From: Botryosphaeria dothidea
Lineage: Eukaryota; Ascomycota; Dothideomycetes; Botryosphaeriales; Botryosphaeriaceae
DNA: 64,000 bases
Direction: 5' to 3'
Assembly: GCA_011503125.2 (NCBI GenBank)
Contig: WWBZ02000001.1
Location: 3,100,001 to 3,164,000 of the forward strand
In this document: piece by piece, positions 55,233 to 64,000 of the stretch
How the letters are laid out: every line of letters begins with the position of its first letter
Numbering within the stretch: the first letter of the stretch is position 1
Translations under genes and position numbers: made by a program
Notes under the pieces: model-generated
Databases searched by the model: none
What the model was told of the DNA's origin: nothing
The model's input: the letters and a program-made list of their open reading frames with translations, nothing else

Positions 55233-57449
55233 CTACATATTCCGCAGTCTCTCCATAGCCCATTGCCCGGAGCTTAATCGTTTGTGGCCATGCGACCCGG
55301 TTTGCTCAACACGACCGTGAGCGCCACTGGGGCCATCCTCATCTAAGCACCAGACAATCACATCGCCTTTTCGACGCCAGTCATCATGGAAGTGGCTGTT
55401 GAAGCCTCGCCAACATTCCCTGTACCTCGTTCCCTGCAGAAACTTGCTGAGCGTATCCTCCAATTGCTGGAAGAAAACGAGATACGCAGGCCATGGTCGC
55501 CAGGACTCCGCGCCGCTCGGCTTACTCTCAGCCTTGGCCTTGCTGACGTTCCACTTGTCTCGGATAGTACCGACGCTCTCCATATGCTGATCGAGCCACG
55601 CGACAGGGCCGGGATCGAGGTAGAATTCGTCTGCCTCATCCAAGTAGCTGGCACGTTGGTCCGACGGCACATCTATAGGTGGTTCGCACGTCAGAGCCCA
55701 AGCTTTGATCTCCGGATAGACCAAATGTGAGCGCCAAGGCGTGCTGTGGCAAGGCATGAGAAACCCAACAGTCGTCTTTCTCGATTCCTGCGACTGGGCG
55801 ACTGGATTCTGTAGCGCTTGGCTCTCGTGCTGATGCCGAAGCATGTGTATAACGTCAATAACGCCACGCTGATGCACTTGGGAAGCATAGCCGGCTATGA
55901 AAAGATTGGTGGCAATAAAACCCGCAACCACTACCTTCTTGCGGGAAGTCAAGGGGCGGAGAAAGGAAGCTACTGGCTGCGCAGCAAGGACATGAAGCAT
56001 AGGAAGTAGTGGGTAAATGAAGCGGACCTCTTTGTGTGAGATGAGGCTCAAAGCTCCTGTCATGGTCACGCACGTAAGTGCAAGATATGACGGCACAGGG
56101 CCAGAGCAGGCATCTTTCCACAAGACCTTCCATATGCTATGGGCAGCAAAAGGTAGAGCCGTGGTAAGCAGCAATGGGAGACCTTCCGTCAGATAGTAAT
56201 CAGCCCTGTTCGTACCGTAGAAAACGGCAAGCGATTTGGCAATATTGAAGTGAATGAAGCGAAGGGGTGGGAATGTCCATAGGCCATAGTAGAGTCGATC
56301 GGCGAGAACGGATAGCGTAAGAACGCCACAACTGGCGAGTAGAACCCATGCGCGTCAGCAACGATTCGCGTATGGAATGCAATCTTGAGGTCGCATCCAC
56401 GGCAGCTCGGCGAGCTGGGAGGGTCTGGTGGCACACTCACCCGCAGAGCACGGCCCATTTGACTAATGCAAGGCGCTCACGCGTCGAAGCTTGCCACAAC
56501 GTGGGTGCGGATATGCATATCCAAATCAGACCGTTCGTAGGCCGCAAGACACAGGCCAGCGCCGCGGCAAGCAGCGAAAGCTTCATACTAAGACGCCGAT
56601 AGACGTCAGATGCTTGTCCATACTGGCCGAAAAAGGCAATAGGGGCAACAGCTTACTGAGAGATGTCCCCCAAATGAACTGGGACGGGATGTTGTGCAAC
56701 GTCTTTCTGCAGCCTACCCCGAACGGCCGTGGAGCTTGAAGCGGACATCTCCCACGGCCAGCAAACAAGCGCAGCGGCCGTCAGCGTTGTCTCGAGGCAG
56801 TTTGACAGTGTGCGCGTGGAGCAGAACCACTGCCAGGGACTGCATATCGTCAATGCAAGCTGGGAGAAGGATCAGCCGAAGTGATTGATCGTCTGCGGGC
56901 TGTGTCACCATACGCTTGCCCATGCGGCGCTGCTCCGGACGCCGAATGCTCGCTCGGCCAGGCGCCAGGTGAAGTAATCGGTCGACGCGGCGAGGGCGGC
57001 TTGCGTGATTTTAGGTGCAGCGATGAGCAGCTCAGCCCTTAGCGCCAGAGGCACACTGCAAATACCCGAGATGGCAGACACCCCGGCGAACAAACCGGCG
57101 AAGAGTGCTGGATGCAGCGACGACCGCAACTGATTCTTCCACTCCTGCTCGACACTTTCATCAGCACCGCAACGGCGGAGGAGCGCGGGTGGCGGCAGAC
57201 CCATGTGATCCAGGCGGCGCCCTGCTCGCCAAAGGCCATCTGCCATGCAGGCTCCAACGATTGGAAATACTCATCGGGCTGAAAAAAGGTGCGTGTTGTC
57301 AGCGCGTTGAGGATGCGCAGGGCCAGCAGCAGCAGGAAGACATGCAGGCCTTGCTCCTGCAGGGAGGAGGCAGCTCCGGGAGCGCCCGCGCCGTGTCGTT
57401 TGTCGTCCGCTGGGGCCGAGCCGTGCTGGGCGTCGGCGCGGCGATGCAT
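55233..57449 (-). CDS. GPI10: GPI mannosyltransferase 3 (Gpi10 / PIG-B)
   Basis: ER membrane alpha-1,2-mannosyltransferase of family GT22, which adds the third mannose to the GPI anchor precursor. Five exons (57201-57449, 56909-57144, 56718-56839, 56441-56612, 55233-56331) give 625 aa. The GT22 first-loop motif is [17 protein letters not shown]. Later landmarks are [34 protein letters not shown], and the PIG-B signature [20 protein letters not shown] with [25 protein letters not shown] is the conserved HKExRF/Y block. About ten hydrophobic helices are visible. The start is the ATG at 57447-57449, leaving a short cytosolic leader. Splices 1 and 3 (donors GTCTGC and GTAGGC, the latter with acceptor GACAAG) are the least certain; frame and family motifs support them. 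Confidence 0.92.
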
Positions 57450-59269
57450 GGGGCGATAGGTGCGAAGGGTGCTGTTGCTGGTGCCAGTAGAGAGAGGGCA
57501 AGGAGTCGTTGGAGTGAGAGCTCTGGCCGCGGCTAGCTGGGGTGGCACGGCCGTCGCGGGAGCACACAGACCCGTACCTGGTGTCGCTCAAGGGGCGGCA
57601 AAAGAACGCCTGCACAGAACTGCCTTCGCAATCGCGATCCCAGTGGGTTCATCGCTCGCTCCACGCCAGGGTGCTATCGTGTATTGCCCTGTTAAGCCTA
57701 GTCGCGGCGCTGCGCGCAGTCTCGCCGGGGTCCGACTGGAGGCTGCGCCAGAAAGTGATAGCTCACACGCCCAGCTCATGCGCGTCGCGTTACCGTCGTC
57801 TGTTCCTTCCAACCCCGCTAACGAGTGAATCCTGACTGCCTCCACAGAGTTTGGGGACGGCGATCCTGGTGGGCCCTCCACACCATCTGCTCCGTTGACA
57901 GGCCAAGCACCAATGGCGCGCGGCGATCCGCCTGTATCCACCCGCCCATCACGCCGCGTCTCGTGTGATGCTGGGCGCTGCTGAGCGGGAGCGAAAAGCA
58001 ACGAGAAAATCTGGGGAAGACGGCCCCGATCCTGCAAAGGGCGCAGAGCGGCCGGGATCACGGCGGCGGCGAGCAGAGCACAGTGTGGCAGCGCGGCCGT
58101 GGCAACTGGCGGCGCGCTGTCGGCGGTTGCGCGGAAAATAGCAGCTCCAGGGGTGCTAGGTGTCCGCGAGCTTCACAGGTGACGGCGCGGCGCGAGGCAC
58201 GCCGCCGGCGTGTACGCAAGCAGCCGGCGGTGGCCAGGCCCGCGGCCAAAGTCGCGCTGCTTGGCGGGCCTGCAGGCGGCGGCCGCGCTGGCTGGCGTTG
58301 CCCGTCTCTCCCTTCTGCAGACACCACGCGCAAAGAGAGGCATTTCTCTCTCAGGCGTCCCTCCGACGAGCTGGGCACGCAGCCCGACACAGCGGGCACA
58401 CTGGCTGTTGAGCGACGAGGGATGGGCGGCAGCGAATGACGGGCGCGCGGGCGTATTGGCGCTGCAGGCCGTCAGTGCCCGTTGCGGCTAGGACGCGGCT
58501 GCCGCATTTGCGTGCTGCGTGCAAGGATGGACGGGGCAGAGATCAGAGAGAGGCTGCCGCTGCCGCTGGCCAGCCCAGCGGGATCACCGCCAGCAAAAAA
58601 GATGATGGCCACTGGCCGCTGGGATCCCAACAGGCTCCGAACCCGGCGGCTCTTGCAGGGCGGCGTCGTGATTGGCGCCCAAGCTGCGCAGCTGTCCGCA
58701 GGCGTCAGAGCAGCGCGACCTCAGCAGCAGCGCCAGCGCCCAGCGGACCTGCTGCTGCTCCACTGGAGCTTGCCGAAGCACACCGATCCGCAGCGCTCGC
58801 TCGGTAAATCGAGCTGCTGCTCTTCCACCCTCTTCGACGGCCCGCGTTGACGTCGCTGCACGCCCCAGTGCATTGGGCCCTGCTCGACCCTCGAGGCAAA
58901 AAATTAACGGCCGGCTCTTTTGGCTCCTAGGCACGACATTCGCCCGCCCGCTAGAGACACCACACCACCTCGTCCCCTCCACTAGCTTCGCCGGCCACAC
59001 CCTCCTCAAGCCACTGCCTCACCACTACCTCCACTCCCGCACCGCGCCTCAGCATTCATAATACCATCCTCATCCTTCTTCACCCGCCGCTGCGTGACGG
59101 CGGTGTTCTCCCAGTCGCTGAGGTGCACGATGATACGCCCGCCTCCAGCGACGCCCCCCGCCCGCGACTGAAATTCGCCGCCGCGACGGCTCAGATGAAG
59201 GCTTCTGACGGCTAGGCATCCTCGCGATCACCCTGCGAGCGGACCTAAACGCTCTGTGAGGCACGCATC
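57450..59269. other. GC-rich divergent promoter / long 5' leader region
   Basis: About 1.8 kb between GPI10 and the kinase start codon, very GC-rich. Many overlapping open frames exist on both strands, as expected from composition. The 400 bp before the kinase ATG become CT-rich and probably form a long 5' UTR with upstream ATGs. No gene is supported. Confidence 0.5.
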
Positions 59270-62200
59270 ATGGCGACTCCCGATACAGCGTTCGACGCTG
59301 CTCCCAACAGCCCCGATAACGCTCACGTCGCCGCCGAGCTCCCTGCTCCTTCGTCCGCAAGCCCTCCTCTAGACGCGTGCGAGCCCACAGACGCTTCTGC
59401 GGCAGATAGCCAACTTCCTACCCAGGAATTGGAAGATGCACCTCCCTCTGCGGGGCCCCCTGCGGGCTCTCCAGAGCAGGCGGTGCCGTCGACTCATTAC
59501 TCCTCAGACCTACCGTACCACTCGCCAAGACCGGTGAGATACCACACCGCATACCTCTCAACATCGAATCCAGCCTCCGTGGAGCCGACCCCCTCCCCGG
59601 GCAATGAATCAACAACATCCCCTACTGCTGCAGCCGATCGTGAGTCAGGCGGGGCTCAGGATCCGCACCGAGCTTCGACTGCAACTCCAGAACGGCCGAG
59701 TCTGCGGCGGGACCAGCTCTCGACGGCATCTACGATGAGCAATGCCACCATCAGGGCCACTTCTGCCGTTGATGCTGTGCTATCATCAACCAACCCACCG
59801 ACTCCGCACCGCCAGTATCCCAAATACCCTAATCAGGCATACTCTGCGTTGCAAAACCAGATGGAATATCCCAGGTTTCCAAACCCTCCACTCCAAGCTC
59901 ATCAAAATCCTCCTCCTGGTCCCCACCTTTTGCGGACACGGAGTTCTCACCCCTCACAGTACTCTTCTTTCTCCGCCACCCACGTTCCATCTCTGCACCC
60001 CGCACAGCATTTTGCACACGAAACCGCCGCGCATGAAGGTGGCTCTCGGACAGCTGGGAACTCACCTGCAGGCAGTCCAGGATTGTTCGATTTCAATCAT
60101 CCTCCGATCCGGCCTGTTCTTGCTTCAGCCGAGGAAACCGGTTATTACTCAAGTCCGTATCTACACTTCACTCACCGTCAAGTTCCGAAGGAAACTCATG
60201 TTGCCGACGTCGATGTCGACCCTATTTCTGGACGGAAGATTATCAATCAGTACGAGATTATCGATGAGCTTGGTCGCGGGGTGCACGGGAAGGTCAAATT
60301 GGGACGCAGCCTTGAGACCGGTCAATATGTGGCAATCAAGATTGTGGAACGGTACTCCAAGAGACGTCGATTGGGCAAGAACACGAGCCATGAAGACAAG
60401 ATCAGACGGGAAATAGCCATCCTCAAGAAGGCTCGCCATCCTAATATCGTTGGTCTGTTGGAGGTCATTGACGACCCATCCCGGAAGAAGGTCTACATTG
60501 TCCTCGAACACGTCGAGATGGGTGAAGTCCGTTGGAGGACCGAAGGTGCAAAAGAGATCGTCCTGATCGAACACAGACGGTACGAGCGCGAGGTGAGAGG
60601 TATTTTCGACAACGAGTCCGCCGCGCTAGAAGACCAGAGAATCTTGCTAGAGGCGCAGAGGAGGCGTGAACGAGAGGAACGTAGACGGCTGAGGCGACTG
60701 CATCGCGCACAGAATGATGACAACGGCGCCCAAACCTGGAGTTTCGAATATGGCGGAGACACCGATGACGAAGATACCAACAGCGATTACTTATCCCGAA
60801 CCTCGACAGCAACCAACGATGATCCTTACGGCACAGGTCTGAAGCATCGCAGTCGGCCTGCGACGCCGACGGAGTTTGATGCGGATCAGACGCCTCATGC
60901 GCCTTTGAATGAGACGGCCGCGGAGCTGGCGGCATCGAAACAGTCCAGCACCTCGCTTCCCGCTCTTGGCAAGGAACCCATCCAGGAAGAACCCCGTTCT
61001 GCGTCTGTTACAGGGCTCGAAGGGACAATGTGGGGTCCGTATGAGGAACTACCGCCGCGTGGCAGAAACCCAAGTATCTGTGGAAGCTCGTCATCTAACA
61101 AACCTGAGCTTCCAGAAGACCTGCCGGTGCCAGAGCATTTCCGCTACGTTCCTCTTATGACTCTTCCCGATGCCCGCAAGGCTTTTCGCGATACAGTCTC
61201 GGGCCTGGAGTATCTCCATTACCAAGGAGTCATTCATCGTGACATCAAGCCCGCTAATCTCTTGCAAGCAAGGGATGGCCACATAAAGATTTCTGACTTC
61301 GGTGTTTCCTACCTTGGCCGTCGAACAGCAACTGCTTCCGCTTCCGCATATGGCAATGGTCCGGGCGACGACCAATCTGAATCGGATGCGCAAGATGTCG
61401 ATGAGGCAATCGAACTGGCGAAAACCGTTGGCACCCCCGCCTTCTACGCACCCGAGCTATGCCAAACAGATTCCGATCAGGACGCTTTGCCAGTAACTGG
61501 CCAAATTGACGTTTGGGCACTCGGAGTCACACTGTATTGTCTGGTTTTCGGCCGTGTTCCTTTTCACGACTTGAACACATTCGTCGTGATGCGCATGATT
61601 GCTGAAGAGGAAGTCTACATTCCACGTTTCCGCCTCAGAGCTGTTGATGATCGGACAGCGTCAAGGCCGAATTCTCACAATCGTTTGTGGGGTGGTATGG
61701 CCCGAGACAGAAGAGCTCATCATGAACTGATCTATGAGGAAGTCGACGACGAACTACACGACCTCTTGAGACGCCTGCTCATCAAAGATCCTCGGCGACG
61801 CATCAAGCTACCTGAGGTCAGACATCATCCTTGGGTCCTTCGCGACCTTGAGCATCCTCTACTGTGGCTCGAACAATCCGATCCGTCTCGTGTCCCTGAT
61901 TACAAGAAGATCGAGGTTTCCAGAGAGGATGTCGACGACGCCGTCGTGCAATTGAATCTGTTGGAACGTGTCAAGTCTGGCATGCGCAAGCTGGGAGGGG
62001 CTCTGGGAATCGGAACTAAACCCGCTGCCAGCACTACTTCATCCGGAAGGCGCGGTAAGACCAGGAACGGAGAAGGAGGTATATCTGCCGCATCCTCAAG
62101 CAGTACCATTAGTCAAGATGCGCGAAGGCCGAGCCTAAGAGTCGACGATATCAGCGCCGCACTGCGAGCTTCCAGAGAAGGTGACCACCCGTTATCGCAC

Positions 62201-63640
62201 AGCGTCACCGCCAGCCCAGAGTTAAGAGAACGCCCCCAGTTTTTCATAGGTCCAAACTCAAGGCCAGGTACTCCCGATTTGCTCAACGTTGATGACGTGG
62301 ACGAGTCTCCAAGGGGAAAGAGCCGTGATCGCCATCACAGACTCAGCTTCGCTTCTCGCGCCGAGTCGACCATGTCCACCGCCGGTTCAATCAGGACCAT
62401 CCGCCAATCTGACTTTGACTTCATCTCCAAACGTCGCGGTGCATCCCCCACGATGCCCCAAGGAGTCCCGAGCACCCCACTCACTTTGGATACTCCAGGA
62501 GCATCAAATCTGAGTGGTATCTTTGGTGGTGGTCGTCGCATATTGCGCAACATGAGAAGTAAAGAGCGAGGCTCGGACGGCTTGAGAACACACAGCCGCA
62601 ACCCCTCTATTGATCGTCTCGTCGCCGGAGATGACAATGCCCACGGAGAACCTAGCATTGCTCTTAGTGACGCTGTTGCTGCCGGTCACGTCGACCCGCC
62701 GGCCCAACTCAAGGAATGCTCGACGGCAAGCAGCTCTGTAGCTAGCCCAGGATCCCCCGTTGCTCATTCTTTGACCGAGTCCGACATTCACCGCAGTGGC
62801 GACGGAACACCATCGCGTCAATCTTCCATTTCATCTGCTTCATCTCACCGTCCTCCGAAACGTGGGGAAGAGGACATTCTCTATAGCTCGCCCGTATTCC
62901 ACGATTACCTGAACGATATCAACTTTCAACGTGCCAGGGAAGAAAACCGTCGGCGACACATGTTGGAAGAGCGCCAAGTCTCAAGCCGTCCAACTTCGTC
63001 GGCAGGGAATCGTCCCTCAAGTGCACTCGGCCAAGCTCCATGCCCACCCAGCCCCGACGATGAGGCTTATTTTGAGCTCCGGAAGAAGACAGACGAGTCG
63101 AAACAGAATGACATAACGCCAAAGGGGTTCCCGCAGCCTCTGACCTCAAGCTCGTCAGAAGATCAATTCCATTCGGGAATGTCTCAATCGACGTCGAATC
63201 CCTCCATTCCCTCGGTTATCTCTGCAAACTCGTCTGTTATGCAGGACGATCTTATGCCATCGGAGCAGAAAATTCGCCCAATTGAGCTGACTGAAGCATC
63301 GAATCCCACAATTAGTGTCACCGAAGATCACGAGCATGATCACGAGGGGTACGATGGCGACCATGCTATTGAGAGCGACGACGAGGAAGAAGAAGACTCG
63401 GATGATTCCTCTGACGACGATTTCGTGGAGATGAACATTCGGCGGAAGCCTCCCCCCAAGCGGCCTTCCAGGAGCGAGAGCATCTCGTACGCGGAACTTT
63501 CTCGCGGAAAGGTTCTGGCTGGCTTGGGTGCTTCAGTCAGGAAATCATCGCGGAGCGGCAGCAATGGGACGGTCAAGAAGGTTCGCAGCCACAGCGATTC
63601 CGAAGGCGAAGCTCTCAAGCACGAAGTAGAAGAACTTTAA
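59270..63640 (+). CDS. CaMKK/SNF1-activating type serine/threonine kinase
   Basis: A large intron-free protein kinase of 1456 aa, of the CaMKK/Elm1/Sak1/Ssp1 group that phosphorylates the activation loop of AMPK/Snf1. The start is ATG at 59270. A Pro/Ser-rich leader of about 320 residues precedes the kinase domain. Glycine loop: ELGRGVHGKVKLG (about 333). Catalytic lysine: VAIKIVERYS. Catalytic loop: VIHRDIKPANLL (about 652). DFG: HIKISDFGVSYLG (about 676). Activation segment: VGTPAFYAPELC. An insert of about 210 residues splits the domain right after the hinge (VLEHVEMGEVRW ... FRYVPLMTLPDARKAF) and carries a strongly charged helix (EDQRILLEAQRRREREERRR). A second, smaller insert follows DFG. 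The C-terminal 550 residues are Ser-rich and acidic. All catalytic residues are present. Confidence 0.93.
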   Translation: MATPDTAFDAAPNSPDNAHVAAELPAPSSASPPLDACEPTDASAADSQLPTQELEDAPPSAGPPAGSPEQAVPSTHYSSDLPYHSPRPVRYHTAYLSTSNPASVEPTPSPGNESTTSPTAAADRESGGAQDPHRASTATPERPSLRRDQLSTASTMSNATIRATSAVDAVLSSTNPPTPHRQYPKYPNQAYSALQNQMEYPRFPNPPLQAHQNPPPGPHLLRTRSSHPSQYSSFSATHVPSLHPAQHFAHETAAHEGGSRTAGNSPAGSPGLFDFNHPPIRPVLASAEETGYYSSPYLHFTHRQVPKETHVADVDVDPISGRKIINQYEIIDELGRGVHGKVKLGRSLETGQYVAIKIVERYSKRRRLGKNTSHEDKIRREIAILKKARHPNIVGLLEVIDDPSRKKVYIVLEHVEMGEVRWRTEGAKEIVLIEHRRYEREVRGIFDNESAALEDQRILLEAQRRREREERRRLRRLHRAQNDDNGAQTWSFEYGGDTDDEDTNSDYLSRTSTATNDDPYGTGLKHRSRPATPTEFDADQTPHAPLNETAAELAASKQSSTSLPALGKEPIQEEPRSASVTGLEGTMWGPYEELPPRGRNPSICGSSSSNKPELPEDLPVPEHFRYVPLMTLPDARKAFRDTVSGLEYLHYQGVIHRDIKPANLLQARDGHIKISDFGVSYLGRRTATASASAYGNGPGDDQSESDAQDVDEAIELAKTVGTPAFYAPELCQTDSDQDALPVTGQIDVWALGVTLYCLVFGRVPFHDLNTFVVMRMIAEEEVYIPRFRLRAVDDRTASRPNSHNRLWGGMARDRRAHHELIYEEVDDELHDLLRRLLIKDPRRRIKLPEVRHHPWVLRDLEHPLLWLEQSDPSRVPDYKKIEVSREDVDDAVVQLNLLERVKSGMRKLGGALGIGTKPAASTTSSGRRGKTRNGEGGISAASSSSTISQDARRPSLRVDDISAALRASREGDHPLSHSVTASPELRERPQFFIGPNSRPGTPDLLNVDDVDESPRGKSRDRHHRLSFASRAESTMSTAGSIRTIRQSDFDFISKRRGASPTMPQGVPSTPLTLDTPGASNLSGIFGGGRRILRNMRSKERGSDGLRTHSRNPSIDRLVAGDDNAHGEPSIALSDAVAAGHVDPPAQLKECSTASSSVASPGSPVAHSLTESDIHRSGDGTPSRQSSISSASSHRPPKRGEEDILYSSPVFHDYLNDINFQRAREENRRRHMLEERQVSSRPTSSAGNRPSSALGQAPCPPSPDDEAYFELRKKTDESKQNDITPKGFPQPLTSSSSEDQFHSGMSQSTSNPSIPSVISANSSVMQDDLMPSEQKIRPIELTEASNPTISVTEDHEHDHEGYDGDHAIESDDEEEEDSDDSSDDDFVEMNIRRKPPPKRPSRSESISYAELSRGKVLAGLGASVRKSSRSGSNGTVKKVRSHSDSEGEALKHEVEEL

Positions 63641-64000
63641 TCTTGACTCCCTCCCTCTTGCCTCCCAAACGACCACGACGGCGGCCTTTCGCGACTTGCA
63701 TGAACAAGCAATAGCGCCGCCATTAATTTTATTCCTTCGGAACATGAGCAAGGCAGTGTATTTCGGACCGACCCGAGAAGTCGCGCCGAGGCTTGCCTCA
63801 TTTACGACAAACACACGACACGGCTAGCATGGGATGGTTTTCCTCTACATCGTCTCGAGTTTACAAATTTCAAAGCGAAGGCGTACAGGAGTGTGGAGAA
63901 CATCGGGGGCTTACACAACTTGGAAGGTCGGTCGGTTTCAAGTAGGGAGTGTTTGTTTGGTAGGGGCGGCGTACATATCAGTTCATCTTGCAGGTTTGGC
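63641..64000. other. 3' flank of the kinase gene
   Basis: The last 360 bp of the window, downstream of the kinase stop. It shows no gene start on either strand. Confidence 0.4.

Noticed and set aside
1..64000. tRNA, rRNA, CRISPR array, prokaryotic insertion sequence or viral gene
   Set aside because: No tRNA B-box with a matching A-box, no rRNA-like stretch and no regularly spaced direct repeats were seen; the gene structure is fungal throughout.

Overview
The window is nuclear DNA of a filamentous ascomycete (Pezizomycotina). Genes are dense on both strands and are broken by short GT-AG introns, mostly 47-70 nt, with CTAAC/CTGAC-like branch sites. The set includes fungus-specific proteins: an ApsA/Num1 cortical PH protein, a Dfg-free GPI-mannosyltransferase 3, DUF6594, DUF3984, and a GH88/GH105 hydrolase. 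Nothing points to a virus or a bacterium. I cannot fix the class from sequence alone; a Dothideomycete or Eurotiomycete is the likeliest guess.

Layout. At 0-2.1 kb lie the last exon of a membrane protein and a convergent cytochrome P450, possibly the edge of a secondary-metabolite cluster that continues to the left. From 2.8 to 7 kb are a conserved 605-aa protein with a retropepsin-like core and an isoamyl-acetate-type SGNH esterase, both on the minus strand. From 7.3 to 19.2 kb are a CLC chloride channel (+), chaperonin CCT8 (-) and the large ApsA/Num1-type protein (-). From 20.2 to 31.6 kb are a nine-exon sesquiterpene-synthase-like gene (-), splicing factor Cwc24 (+), a cyanamide-hydratase-like HD protein (-), a secreted GH88/GH105 hydrolase (+) and an MFS drug:H+ antiporter (+). 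From 33.9 to 40 kb, in an intergenic-rich stretch, are a small secreted Cys-rich protein, a caspase-like protein with a C-terminal membrane anchor, a small unrecognised 108-aa gene and a DUF6594 membrane protein, all on the plus strand. From 40.9 to 46 kb are the TORC2 subunit Avo1/Sin1 (-), a divergent PRCC-domain protein (+) and an unrecognised small gene. From 50.5 to 64 kb are the Siw14-type phosphatase (-), a DUF3984 protein (+), GPI10/PIG-B (-) and a 1456-aa CaMKK/SNF1-kinase-kinase type kinase (+).

The most unusual non-genic signal is a family of small dispersed inverted repeats. Ten copies or remnants are spread through the intergenic DNA at about 0.3, 2.5, 5.6, 10.8, 25.9, 28.3, 32.1, 34.8, 40.6 and 48.2 kb. 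Most are 75-90 bp. Each has two arms built on the core GAAGCATTCGTCCGGACG and its reverse complement around a short spacer, so each can fold as a hairpin. They look like a MITE family and never lie in a confidently called exon.

Most genes are housekeeping: splicing, chaperonin, TORC2, GPI anchor synthesis, nuclear migration and kinase signalling. They are interleaved with accessory genes: P450, terpene synthase, cyanamide hydratase, GH88/GH105, MFS, secreted Cys-rich protein, and the caspase-like and DUF6594 pair. Gene models were spliced by hand from donor and acceptor sites with reading-frame checks; all multi-exon models given here sum to a whole number of codons.
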